A DNA stretch of 64,000 nucleotides from positions 89,248,187-89,312,186 of the forward strand of contig CM042152.1 in NCBI GenBank assembly GCA_023376005.1, written 5' to 3'. Below, in pieces: positions 1 to 9,693 of this stretch; the first letter of the stretch is position 1, and every line of letters begins with the position of its first letter. The translations under genes and the position numbers were made by a program. The notes beneath the pieces are model-generated. The model did not search any database and had not been told where the DNA came from. It was given only the letters and a program-made list of their open reading frames with translations. Origin of the DNA: Doryteuthis pealeii. Taxonomy: Eukaryota; Mollusca; Cephalopoda; Myopsida; Loliginidae.

Positions 1-300
1 AGAGAGAACACTAAATTACTGTGACCCCATACTAGGCACCGGAGCCTGATCCGTACCCTACGACGCGGAAAGCAAAAAGAGAGGACCTTTCTTCGTTGTT
101 CCACATCACCACGTGATCCGGTTCCGGTCAACACCCAAAATTCTGGTACATTCAATTCTCCGTTTGGGGTCACGCTCCGGTCAAATCATCATTCATCCTG
201 TTCTGTGTTAAAACTTTAATCTCTCACTTATTTCTTTCTTCCTCCCCCTTCCATAGTAGTCCTTGCCAAATTCAATCTTGCTACATGAGTTTCAGATATA
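1..300. other. Unassigned sequence with moderately GC-rich start
   Basis: No reading frame or recognisable element. Bases 1-200 are richer in G+C than the rest of the first kilobase, and the phrase around 81-95 (agagaggacctttctt) resembles one in the LTR-like sequence near 15,370. It may be the edge of an LTR cut by the window boundary, but this is only a resemblance. Confidence 0.3.
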
Positions 301-349
301 CTTATAAAGTATATTGAATTAATTAAACTTATAAGTTGCTATATATAAT

Positions 350-568
350 AAGTTAATCGGCCTAAAGTCGGTATCAGCCAGTCAGCGGGAGTCTATCCCC
401 TTTTCAATAGCGCTAGACCAAAGAGAATTTTTTTTTAGCATCTGAGTGGACGCCACACATACCATCAGCTCCTCACTTTACCGCACAGATCCTGTGCTAC
501 TCATACGCTGGTTCGAAAATAAGAACCTTGCGGTTTCTAAAAATTCTACCGACTAGCTAACCCGGCTC
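350..568 (-). mobile_element. tRNA-derived SINE, family A (decayed)
   Basis: On the minus strand the element begins with a tRNA-like head (related to GCCGGGTTAGCTCAGTCGG in better copies) followed by a body containing TGTGCTACTCATAC and TCTATCCCCTTTTCAATAGC in plus orientation. The same body recurs near 7.4, 20.6, 25.2, 31.8, 46.2 and 47.1 kb. The promoter boxes are damaged here. A (TA)n tract adjoins the tRNA end. Confidence 0.8.
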
Positions 569-571
<3 letters not shown>

Positions 572-618
<47 letters not shown>

Positions 619-633
619 GAGAGAGAGAGAGAT
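572..633. repeat. (TA)n/(GA)n microsatellite
   Basis: Uninterrupted TA dinucleotides run into a short GA tract. Simple sequence with no coding content. Confidence 0.95.
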
Positions 634-892
634 GATAAAAATATTCAAAGGATATAATTTTTATATATGATAATTCTTTTTTAAGAAATCAGGTTGTATA
701 CAACAGATGTTACATGTTAATATCTGTTCTGTTGATGGTTCCTTAAAAACAGAAAAAACAAAACAAACTGTTACATTGGCATATTATCATATCAAAAATA
801 TACATCCCCTAAATATTTCGTTTTTTTACATTTTTCCTATATACTGTCAAATTTATTTCCATTTTTCTCTAATATATATAACAGAGGAGTTT

Positions 893-1180
893 ATTGTGTA
901 ATGGTTATCGTTATAGGAAATGGACATGGCGACTGGAGTTCAAATCCAGTATGAGGCTGTTTGCATTTCATATAGTGCTAACACCCTTGTGAAAGGTATG
1001 AATACAACTATTCTTCCCTAGCTATAAATAAAATAGTAGGGCAGATTGTGCTCTTTAACTTTGATAGGGGAAGTGGTCTAGGAAAAGGAAAATTCTGAAT
1101 TAAACTGTAGTGTTCAACTCTGCTTAAGATATTGATCCTGTGTCACATCCTATTCATGCTGAGGGGTTAGTAAATATATA
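893..1180 (+). mobile_element. tRNA-derived SINE, family B
   Basis: The head TGTAATGGTTA and the box B-like GAGTTCAAATCC are followed by a long tail that includes a run on 'cttaagatattgatcctgtgtc' and 'gaggggttagtaaatata'. The same layout is seen at 9.0, 25.6 and 45.6 kb, with the 45.6 kb copy best preserved. The copy is diverged and ends in a TA microsatellite, as several others do. Confidence 0.8.
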
Positions 1181-1191
1181 TATCATCATTC

Positions 1192-1383
1192 GTGCATTGC
1201 ACGACATCACACACATACGCACAAACAAAAATACGCACACACGCACATGGACATAATCATATCATCACAGCCTTTACGCATTTCCACACGCATGCGCATG
1301 ACATGATACACATACGCACAAACAAACATACGCACACATACAAACAAAGAGAGCATTCGACATCACACAAACATGCAACATGA
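1192..1383 (+). repeat. Degenerate (ACGCAC)n low-complexity tract
   Basis: Imperfect ACACGCAC/ACATACGC repeats keep a frame open for 63 codons rich in H, T and A. This is a by-product of the repeat and not evidence of a gene. Confidence 0.85.
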
Positions 1384-1866
1384 GAATACAGTTAAAAAAC
1401 GCACACATTTGACCATTTACACCATTTCTGTCATTTTAAAAAAAACTATTTCGTTTACCTGATGAATGCTTTTAGCAGGAAACCATTGGTAGTAATATCA
1501 TTCACAAATAAATGAATAAAAGCTAAAACTTTTATTTGTCAATTCATTCAACTATATATATATATTATATATATACACACTGCTGATGCAAAAAAATTAA
1601 AGAACACATAAAAATAGTATCCATGGGTCCCAGTGTTTTTTTTCTTCCCCCACCATTTCAAGCAAACTAAATACATTTCAATATTTTCTTAGAAACGAAT
1701 TACACTGTATGGGGTACAGTGTCGGGGTTAAATGGCTTTAGTTGTTCATAGATAAAAACTCTATGATTTATTAAGAAACTTTAGTTGGGACTCATCAAAT
1801 TTCCCAGGGACTCATTCAAATCAAATCAATGCATCCCAGAATACACTAAATTAAAAAGCTATCAGC

Positions 1867-1871
<5 letters not shown>

Positions 1872-1906
<35 letters not shown>
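1872..1906. repeat. (TA)n microsatellite
   Basis: A pure TA run directly before the first Penelope-like fragment. Foldback repeats elsewhere in the window are bounded by the same kind of tract. Confidence 0.95.
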
Positions 1907-1910
<4 letters not shown>

Positions 1911-1924
1911 GCAGAATTATTTCT

Positions 1925-2585
1925 TTTAAACATGTTTTGTTAACACTATGGACAATTCTTGTCAGACGAGTTTTTGTTTGATCCTTTCTAACTGTTCGTG
2001 AAAAAAACCTTTGGTGGATTGCTACACCAATTCCACCTGGATATTAAAAAGATGGCCAGACAGTTAGAAAGGATCAAACAAAAACTCGTCCGACAAGAAT
2101 TGTGCGTCGAGTTTAACAACAACACATATATATATATATATATATATGCATGTAGGATTAAACAAAAGACACATCTCCTGTTTAACAATTTTATTTTTGA
2201 TCTTTTCGAGTTTTCTGGACAACTTTTTGTTTGGGTGGAATTCGTGGATAAGTCCACCAAATACAAACCATCCTTAAACAAAATTAATTTCCAATGCAGT
2301 ACACACATTTTAAAATGTCTATAACACCTTTCACATCAATTCTTCTCCTTCCAGCCTCCACATTAATTTAATTTTTTAAAAACTGGAACACATCACTCCT
2401 GATGATGGCACTTCGAAGTGCCAAAAGTACTCGGGACCTGAACTTTGGTGGACTTATCCACAAATTCCACCCAAACATTAAAAAGTTGTCCAGAAAACTC
2501 GAAAAGATCAAAAATAAAATTGTTAAACAGGAGATGTGTCTTTTGTTTAATTCTACATGTATAAATGAAAGAATGCTGCCCAAAT

Positions 2586-2590
<5 letters not shown>
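1925..2590. mobile_element. Nested Penelope-like element fragments
   Basis: Four copies of one coding segment lie here in alternating orientation: about 1930-1990 (-), 2010-2120 (+), 2150-2262 (-) and 2444-2588 (+). Adjacent copies form large inverted repeats. The translated block starts FGGL-H-FH, continues through an IKK...R-LE-IK-K-V-QE helix rich in K and E, then C..FN. The third plus copy continues to CINERMLPKY, which resembles the N-terminal 'C....IPKG' block of Penelope-like proteins. Differences between copies are mostly conservative (K/R, I/L, L/M) and one is a clean codon deletion, as expected for past purifying selection. Family assignment is inference. Confidence 0.5.
2402..2588 (+). 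pseudogene. Penelope-like ORF, N-terminal fragment
   Basis: The frame opens at an ATG inside the motif CTGATGATGG and reads about 62 residues before running into (CA)n(TA)n. A lysine/glutamate-rich likely helix (residues about 25-45) precedes C..FN and CINERMLPKY. The reverse-transcriptase and endonuclease parts are absent, so it is a 5' fragment. Upstream, 2396-2440 has a hammerhead-like arrangement: CTGATGA, a perfect hairpin GGCACTTCGAAGTGCC, then AAAA where GAAA is expected. Alternative: an unrelated retroelement leader peptide. Confidence 0.45.

Positions 2591-2651
<61 letters not shown>
2587..2651. repeat. (CA)n(TA)n microsatellite
   Basis: CA repeats switch to TA repeats and cut off the preceding reading frame. 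Confidence 0.95.
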
Positions 2652-2655
<4 letters not shown>

Positions 2656-2656
2656 A

Positions 2657-3367
2657 TAGTTAGGGTAGTGTAGACACAGACTCAGCATAAATGTATGTGT
2701 GCCTGTGTTTGATATCTGGAGAGCAATATCAGATAAAAAATAGATGAAAATTTAATTAAGCAACGTTTTTTAATAAACAATGACATAATCTTCATGATTA
2801 ACATTTATGAGAGCCAAGTGTATAAATAATAGACATTCATATTTCCTGGTTGTTCTTTCTTTACAAACACAGTCTCTCTTGTATCATCTCAACTGGAGAT
2901 TACAAGCTAAATATATTTCATTGAGAAAGCCCACAAGATCTCATTGTCAAATGAATGACTGCAGACATTACACTTTAAGCCACAGGTGGTTACAGTGGAT
3001 CTAATCAGGATTCTCTCCTTACAAAATGGTCAACAAAACAACTGAACATTACTCAACATAAGTTTCTATCTTAATTGAAACTCAGCCGCTAAAAAAAATA
3101 CAAATTCAAAACTGGGCAAATATTGTTTGGTGAAATATTTTAAAGAAAAAAATTGAATCCTGGGTTTGGATTAATAGCTTGGTGGCTGAGGTGGTTGCAT
3201 GCTTTCCACTGGCAGCACTGGTTGGCATATAAGTTTAAGTATTACTCAAGAATTCTAATGGAGTTTTTTTAAAGACAGACATCTTTCTGTTCCTGCCATT
3301 GATTTCCCATATTCTATTTGGTTTGTATTTAATGGCATATCAATCTCTGTGGGTTATTTAATGCCAT
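2657..3367. other. AT-rich sequence without a gene
   Basis: No supported gene. About 3318-3366 holds a short dispersed hairpin repeat (ATGGCATATCAA...GGGTTATTTAATGCCA) also seen near 21.5, 37.7, 38.45 and 50.7 kb and inverted near 22.0 kb. The rest is unassigned. Confidence 0.6.
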
Positions 3368-3406
<39 letters not shown>

Positions 3407-3407
3407 G
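3368..3407. repeat. (CA)n(TA)n microsatellite
   Basis: Simple repeat directly following the ATGGCAT hairpin repeat. Confidence 0.95.
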
Positions 3408-3559
3408 GTGGAAATAGCACAGCAAAATATAAAGAAAACGGGAAATCACACCAGTGAGACTGGGTGATGTCTTAAAAAAACAAATAACAAAGATAAGACT
3501 GAAGAGATGATATGTTGAAATAAATTTATATTCTAAATAATATATATATATATATATAT

Positions 3560-3723
3560 GCTGTAGATAGAAGGAAAGTGGTCAAGAAATGATCAACTCA
3601 AAACAAGTCACAGGGTGGTACGTTTCGTCTGTATGCACAGACTTTCTCAGCCGATCGAAACGTACCACCCTGTGACTTGTTTTGAGTTGATCATTTCTTG
3701 ACCACTTTCCTTCTATCTACAGC
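3560..3723. repeat. Perfect 68-bp-arm foldback bounded by TA tracts
   Basis: The arms 3560-3627 and 3656-3723 are exact reverse complements around a 28-base spacer. On the minus strand the first arm plus spacer reads CTGAGAA, a 6-bp stem GTCTGT/ACAGAC with a GCAT loop, then GAAACGTACC, a degraded hammerhead-like core. TA microsatellites lie on the left and at about 3761-3779. Similar foldbacks occur at 49.5, 53.0, 53.7 and 54.0 kb. Confidence 0.85.
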
Positions 3724-3999
3724 ATATCGTCGGATCCTAAACCCATCCACCCATCCTTCATATATATATATATATATATGATTTGTTTAATTTCCTGTGT
3801 ATTAATAAAATGGTAGAAATAATTTTCAATAAGTTCATGTGTATTGACATATACTTGTTTTTGACCCTCAGCCAATACCTTCTAGCACCCTTCTGATAAA
3901 AAGTAGTGGGTGTTTGCCATAAGAGTAATTTTAAAAATACAGCCAGCCAATGGATTGGGTGGCACCTCTCTGTCCACCCAAGTAAAGGGCTGAGGTGAA

Positions 4000-4151
4000 G
4001 TGTGGCATGCCATGGGACCACTTAGTCACCAGAATCCCCTACTCAATCATTATATATGTGTGCAGTTATATGCAAAAATGTCTAACTATATTTTTAGATA
4101 TATGTAAATACTTACCTAAAAGAAGTGCATATATCATAGTTGTTCTACACA
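4000..4151. other. Unassigned AT-rich sequence
   Basis: Sequence between the foldback and the first Helitron. Nothing recognisable is seen. Confidence 0.5.
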
Positions 4152-5065
4152 TCTTATTATAATGGAGATTGTGGGTTTGTCTGTCTGTAACCGAAACTAT
4201 ATTACTATACAAGTCACAATTCTCTTTGTTATTTACATCACATTTACCATGATTTTATTTTTATCTATACCTCAATTATTAGTAAAATTGTTTTACATTA
4301 CTTATACTGTTGACCATATCTACATAGTATTTACCGCGTACCCCACTTGTACGGGTCAGGCACAAAGTCCCTATTAACGTGGGACCACCCACGAGCCGAA
4401 GCTCATGGAGTGGCAGGTGAAAAATTGCGTCGATCCCGTCGGCATTCCCCCTCAAGGGGGGCGCCTCAGGCACTGGGCAATAAACCCAGCCCTGCCCCTT
4501 TAAATCAAGGGGGCAGTGTTGCCTGGGGGATGGCCCCCTGGGATCGACGCTATTAATCAAGGTCCAGGGCCGAAGCCACTGTTGACCATATCTACATACT
4601 ACTAACATGCAATTGTATTTATATATACAACAAAATAACAGTTTACAGTGTGAATGGGAAGGCTAATTTGCATATTGATCTTAAAAATTTGATTTCAATA
4701 AATATATGCTTAGTATTATTGATTTCTAATTGTTTGGTTTTATCTTAATGAATATGAGCAAAAATCTCTTCAATAAATCTTAAAAGAAATCCCCTAACAA
4801 GAAGAAATAACTAATATTATTCTTTACTTCCTTTTTTAACTAAACAGTTAAATTAGGAAAATTTACCAATGAAATACGGGAGTAACGGAAAATGATGGAA
4901 GAGTTAGTTTCAAAGTTGTTCTATTTTTCAATCATACCCCCTCTGTTCCAAATCTTTTTTTTATCTACATTCTTATTCAGTTTCATTAGCCTTTCTAATT
5001 TAATATGATATTTTATTATATTCAAACTTAAATACTTGCACCCGGAGGGTGCATACATTTGCTAG
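4152..5065 (+). mobile_element. Non-autonomous Helitron, copy 1
   Basis: The 5' end is A|TCTTATTATAATGGAGATT and the 3' end is a short hairpin (TGCACCC GG AGGGTGCA) followed nine bases later by CTAG|T. TC...hairpin-CTRR ends inserted between A and T are diagnostic of Helitrons. No Rep or helicase coding is present, so the copy would need help from an autonomous element. A GC-rich retroposon has inserted at about 4327-4577. Copies with the same ends lie at 15,817-17,307, 42,921-43,600 and, inverted, 8121-8889 and 10,085-10,663. Confidence 0.8.
4327..4577 (+). mobile_element. GC-rich SINE-like retroposon (copy 1) with 21-bp duplication
   Basis: A GC-rich block of about 250 bp lies inside the AT-rich Helitron. 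The 21-bp sequence ACTGTTGACCATATCTACAT+A flanks it at 4306-4326 and 4578-4598, as expected for target-primed insertion. Hallmarks are TACCCCACTTGTACGG, a GCGTCGATCCC box B-like motif and ATAAACCCAGCCCTGCCCC. No coding capacity. Pol III origin is uncertain because no clear A box is seen. Confidence 0.75.
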
Positions 5066-5576
5066 TTATATATAACATAGTTTCTATCTTATGAATAAAT
5101 TGGTAAAAAAAATCCTTAGGTGCTAAACTTGAATATTTTGATTATTATAATTTCTCTGTACACAAGAATAACATCAGGTCAATGTAAAAATCTCATGTAA
5201 ATCATAAAAGATTAATATGCCTAGTTGAAATCTAGATGATGTCAATTTGAAAAAAAAATTGAGGCAAATCTCAATACTTTTGAACAAAAGTTTCTGATGA
5301 AACACGGGCTTGTGCAAGTGCAAGTGCAACACCTTCCACATTGTGCAAACCTAGCTCCATTGAATCTTTTCTTGTTTCCTAAACTGAAAATTCATCTCAA
5401 GGGTGAAATTTGAGGAGATGGAGGACATTAAAAGAAATACAATGGTGAAGCCATTCACACCAGATCAAAAGAAGAGTTTTAGTTGCATTGACCAATGGAA
5501 AAACTTGTTGGAAGAAGAAGTGTGCTGAATATGAAGGAGACTATTTTTAAGAAAATGAACATTTCATTGTTCACTT

Positions 5577-5915
5577 TTGTCTCGGCTTCAGTTTCCATAC
5601 TTTTTGAACACACCTCTTAAAGTGGAAACTGTCTGTCTACCTTTTCTTTCTATATTTCTTTCTATTTCTATGTTTCTCTTAAGCATCTATCACTGTTTCT
5701 CTCTATTTATCTATCCATCACAATGGTTCTCTGTATGTTTCTCTTTCTATTGCTTTATATTTTATTTTGTATCCTTCTTTCTATGTATTTTGTCTATTTC
5801 TCTCTGTCTCAATGTTTCTCTTAAGTTTCTGATTCTCTGTATGTGCATGTATGTATGTATGTATGTATGTATGCATGTAAAAGACCACAACACAAGCAAA
5901 AAAACGGTTTCATGA
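5577..5915 (+). repeat. T/C-rich low-complexity region with (ATGT)n
   Basis: Repeated TTTCTCT/CTATTTCT motifs and a (TATG)n run around 5846-5875 keep a phenylalanine- and serine-rich frame open. It has no conserved domain and is best read as low-complexity DNA. Confidence 0.75.
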
Positions 5916-5916
5916 C

Positions 5917-6570
5917 AGTGTGAAGGAGTGTCTAGTGTGCTTTGGTATTCCCGTCGATAATTGGGAGTCACTAACATCTGATCATTGGCAATGGAGAGCT
6001 GCGATATATAGGGGTGCAGAACTGTTTGAAGCTGCAAGGGTGGACCAAGCAAAACTCAGGAGAGTGTACCAAAAACGTGAAACTCTACCAGCCAATTCTG
6101 GTGATGTGTGGATCTGTGAGGAGTGTGACCGGCCCTGTTGTCAAAGGCAGGCTTGGTCAATCACATGAATAACATGAGAGCTACCAGACTACAATTGTTG
6201 TCTCTACCATGCCACACTCTGATTCCCAACATGAGACAGTTATGAGAATACAACACCTGTTGACTCAGTCAACACCGTTCGTTATGTGTGCCAGATATGC
6301 TCTAAGATATGCAAGACTTTGCAGGGTTGAAAAGTCATGAACGAGCCCACAAACGGACAATGAATGAAGGAGTGGCAGTCGCCTGACAAGACGTTGTGAT
6401 CAATATGTATGCATGCATCCTATGGTGGTGCATAAGCATAAAATTTTATCATCTGATACAATGAGAAGGACGTCCTTTCTATGGCATATTTGCATCAAAC
6501 TTTGAGGATCTGCAGCAGGTTTGATGAGTCATTTGAGGGCGCATGAGAGGAAAGGTTCTGGTGGTGGGAT
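5917..6570 (+). pseudogene. LINE ORF2 C-terminal relic with C2H2 zinc fingers
   Basis: The first frame (to 6168) reads GIPVDNWESLTSDHWQWRAA and then YRGAELFEAAR, matching the C-terminal tail of animal LINE reverse-transcriptase proteins (often annotated as craniofacial development protein 2-like). It continues with ICEECDRPCCQ, then after frame breaks CQICSKICKTLQG...SHERAHKR near 6285-6350 and AAGLMSHLRAHERK near 6510-6555, the remains of three C2H2 fingers. At least two frameshifts and a stop make it dead. The reverse transcriptase itself is missing (5' truncation). Confidence 0.8.
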
Positions 6571-6659
6571 TATAGAATTGTGAGGGACAGCAGTGATCTA
6601 TAAAGATAATGCTATTGCTATGTATATCTCTCTCTCTTTATCTCTCTGTTTTCTGTGTG

Positions 6660-6866
6660 CTTTTTCTCTTTGCTCTTAATAAATTTAAATTAGGTTAAAT
6701 GTTTCCTTTCTTAAAAATCTTACAAAACGATTTTAATATTTTTTTAAAAATTCTCAATATGTATTCATTTTAAAAAGAATTTAATTCGCTTTGCAAACTC
6801 ACTTTCCTAATCCCAATTATCTATCCAGAGCTCAATGGGTGATCCAATGGGTTACATTTTGTCTAG
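6660..6866 (+). mobile_element. Helitron-like 3' end, second family (plus copy)
   Basis: The segment ends CCAATGGG...TTTTGTCTAG|T, and matches in reverse the sequence from 10,658 to 10,833. In that copy CCCATTGGG forms the hairpin 11 bases from CTAG. The left boundary is not clear. Assignment rests on the hairpin-CTAG|T terminus and the two-copy homology. Confidence 0.55.
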
Positions 6867-7106
6867 TGTATGTAGTAGAATTAACCAACCAGATGTACAG
6901 AGGCTGATGTCTGTGTTAGCATACTCTATTTAAAGCCATTTTTTCTGTTGGCGTTGAACAAACGGGTAGCGCATTAGGGTTTGATCATCTCTAATGGGGT
7001 CTAACTGGTGAGGGGGGTATTATGCTGGAAGACCCGAACCCCAATGAAACCAGTTAATAACATCACTGACGATGCTACCCAGCACTGTTTAGTCAGGCAT
7101 ATCCCA

Positions 7107-7137
<31 letters not shown>

Positions 7138-7191
7138 TTTGATGTTTGTTTTTAGAAGCATTGTTGAATAAAGTATATACTATTACTTATA

Positions 7192-7370
7192 TTTTTGCTT
7201 GAAGGAAATCATTAGTATGATTTACTGATGAGACTTAATAAGTTGAAACAGACTGTACAATGTTCTAGCATAATGATCGTTTGCCTAAATTCACTTGTCA
7301 TGGTTATTTTCTATAATTATCGAATTTCATACGATATACGCATTGTAATTGCCTTCAAGCAAAATATAAA
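7192..7370 (+). repeat. Repeat with a hammerhead-like motif and short inverted ends
   Basis: The segment is bounded by TTTTTGCTTGAAGG and CCTTCAAGCAAAA, an inverted repeat. It matches 27,160-27,345 over nearly its whole length. The interior carries the hammerhead core listed at 7215-7265. A TA tract precedes it at about 7112-7132. Confidence 0.7.
7215..7265 (+). ncRNA. Hammerhead ribozyme-like motif (copy A)
   Basis: CTGATGA starts at 7225, followed by GACTTAATAAGTT, which folds as a 5-bp stem II (first pair G-U), then GAAA (7245-7248). ACAGACTGT then gives a short stem III and the candidate cleavage triplet GTA ends at 7257. All invariant core bases (CUGANGA, GAAA, GUH) are present. Stem I is poor in this copy but is a 6-bp helix in the homolog at 27.2 kb. 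Activity is untested. Confidence 0.55.
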
Positions 7371-7394
7371 TAATAATATATAATATATATATAA

Positions 7395-7646
7395 GTAAAA
7401 GTAAAGTCGACGGGCGGCCTAAAGTCGGTCAGCTAGTCAGCGAGGAGTCTATCCCCTTTTCAATAGCGCTAGACCAAAGAGATTGTTTTTTAGCATCTGA
7501 GGTGGAGCGCCACACCTACCATCAGCTCCTTACTTTACCGCACAGATCCCTGTGCTACTCAAACGCTGAATTGGTGGGGACCGGTATCGAACTAGAAACC
7601 TTGTGGTTCTAGCCGAACGCTCTACTGACTGAGCTAACCCGGCCCC
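7395..7646 (-). mobile_element. tRNA-derived SINE, family A (near full length)
   Basis: On the minus strand the head reads GGGGCCGGGTTAGCTCAGTC, with a box A-like TAGCTCAGTCAG and a box B-like GTTCGATACC in the expected tRNA spacing. The approximately 250-bp length and ends match the plus-strand copy at 31,780. The SINE ends abut AT-rich DNA. It is not a working tRNA because the body replaces the acceptor 3' half. Confidence 0.85.
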
Positions 7647-8120
7647 TATTCCTGTTAATTGAACGGGTTTGTATGTATGAAATAGTTACAATTGAAATAA
7701 TCTGGGTTTTTTTTTTACAAAAAAAATTAATCTATCCATATAAAGATCAACTTTGAGAAAATCCTGCAAACATTAAATGAAATGAAAATGAAAAAGGTAC
7801 AGAAAAAAAAAACCCAAATAATTACACTGTGGCAATCAACTTCAAAAGGTCAGAATTTAAAAATTTCCAATGAAAAATCCAGAAAAATCCAGAAAAACAT
7901 AAAAAATGTTTCCATTATAAAAAACACACAAAAACTTTTCAATTCAATCTGTTCTTTTGTGTTAAAACAAAATTGTGGACATTCTGAACAAGCAAGTGAC
8001 ATCTAACACGCAGTTCTTTGTGTAAAATCTCTGCAATTTCACCAGGAGACTAAAAGGAATATTGTGGAAAAGTATAAATTTTAGACAGAGATACCTGATT
8101 AACTCAAAATATTAAATAGA

Positions 8121-8889
8121 CTAGCAAGAATATGTGCCCTCTGGGCATAAGTATTTAAGTTTATGATGTAATGAATATGCATATACCTAGGTACCCCCCT
8201 CACAGTAATCTGATTGGTTAGTGTCCACCATAAATACTTAACACTGTAGTGGTACAATCGCCTGTTACTACTATACTGGCTACTCTGACATACTACTATT
8301 ACTGCGATGTACCAGCTTCATACTTACCTGCGAGTATACCTCCCTACAACTTTTACTAATATATACCTTACCCTGGATATATCAGTTTTAATCTAATGAA
8401 TATATTAAATTAGATTAGCAAAATCAAATAAGTATGCATATAAAAAGATTACACTTATTCTAATTATATTTTAATTGTTTTTCATATAAAAAAACATTCA
8501 TAGGATTGATTTTAATACGTTGGATAATAAAACAATAATATTACAGATCAATAATACCAAGTAATTATTTATTAAACCCGGTTTTGTTAAAACCAGTATA
8601 CAAATTAACCACCCCATATATTATGTAAACCTTTATTTCTTAGTGATACATAAGACACATTGGAGGATTTTAAATGCACTAATAACATGGGCTGTTTTGA
8701 GGCAAATCTAACGAAGATTTTCAGAGAGACATCATTAATAAAATAAAAGTTATTATATGTATTAATAATATTGACAATAGATTAAATACTTATTGATTAA
8801 TTTACTTAATTTCTGAAATGACTGTGATGTAAGCAGTAATGTAGTTTAGATTACAGACAAATAGATACCAAATCTCCATAATTAATAGA
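8121..8889 (-). mobile_element. Non-autonomous Helitron, copy 4
   Basis: On the minus strand the element starts TCTATTAATTATGGAGATTT and ends with the hairpin GCCCAGAGGGC followed by ATATTCTTGCTAG|T. These correspond to the ends of copy 1. The interior is AT-rich with no coding; it contains a block (aataccaagtaattattta) shared with the copy at 10.1-10.7 kb. The two copies lie in the same orientation about 1.2 kb apart. Confidence 0.75.
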
Positions 8890-9007
8890 TATAGGTATCA
8901 CAATATAAATGCCTGTTTGTCAACTTCTGTAACCACCTGGGATCAAGTGACAACTTTCAAGTTTCTGACTATATTAAAAACAGGCTGAAATAGATAGATC
9001 AAGTTGA

Positions 9008-9608
9008 GGTGCATGGTCTAATGGTTAGAGTTGTAGGAAATAGACTTGTCAACCTGATTTCAATTCCTGGACGAAGCTGTTTGTTTTTCACATGGCACTA
9101 ATACCCATGGAAAAGGTATAAATCTAATTCTCCTTCAGCTATGGGTAAATAGCAGGGAATATTTGTCCATACCCCACTTGTATGGACTGGGCACAAGCCT
9201 CGTTTTAATGTGGGCCCACCCATAAGCCGAAGCTCATGGGTGGGAAAGAACAAAAATTGTGTCGATCCCTCGGCATTCCCCCTCAAGGATGGGGGGCCTC
9301 AGGCGCTGGGCAATAAACCCAGCCCTGCCCCTTTAAATCAAGGGGGCAGGTATTGCCTGGGGGGAAAGCCTCCTGGGATTGGCGCTATTATTTGTACTTT
9401 ACCCTGATCCAGTGGCCGAAGCACACTGGACCCCCGCCCCGAAGGACGAGTATGTCTGGGAAGTATCAGAGTAAATAGCAGGGTAGACTGTGCTCTTTAA
9501 CCATGGCTAGGTAACCAGTCTAGGAGAAGGAGAACTCTGAATTTAAACCTGTTAAACTCCACTTAAGAAATTGACCTTGTGTCACATCCTGCTCGTGCGG
9601 AGGGGTTG
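9008..9608 (+). mobile_element. tRNA-derived SINE, family B, split by an insertion
   Basis: The SINE B head (GGTCTAATGGTTAGAGTTGT) runs to 9157 and resumes at 9471 through to the characteristic CTGCTCGTGCGGAGGGGTTG end. The interruption is a GC-rich retroposon, so the SINE is the older insertion. A GT/TA/GA microsatellite follows directly. Confidence 0.85.
9158..9470 (+). mobile_element. GC-rich SINE-like retroposon (copy 2) with 13-bp duplication
   Basis: The block shares CCCACTTGTATGG, AAGCCGAAGCTCATGGGTGG, TGTCGATCCC and ATAAACCCAGCCCTGCCCC with the copies at 4.3 and 16 kb. GTAAATAGCAGGG occurs at 9145-9157 and again at 9471-9483, a 13-bp target duplication of SINE sequence. Length is 313 bp. 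No coding or LTR structure is seen. Confidence 0.8.
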
Positions 9609-9621
9609 GTGTGTGTGTGTG

Positions 9622-9692
<71 letters not shown>
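9609..9692. repeat. (GT)n(TA)n(GA)n compound microsatellite
   Basis: Three dinucleotide tracts in series at the 3' end of the SINE B copy, suggesting growth from the SINE tail. Confidence 0.95.

Positions 9693-9693
<1 letters not shown>

Noticed and set aside
1998..2324. Overlapping frames on both strands near 2.0-2.3 kb as genes
   Set aside because: They run through a TA microsatellite and cross the junction of inverted element fragments; only the Penelope-like block inside them is meaningful.
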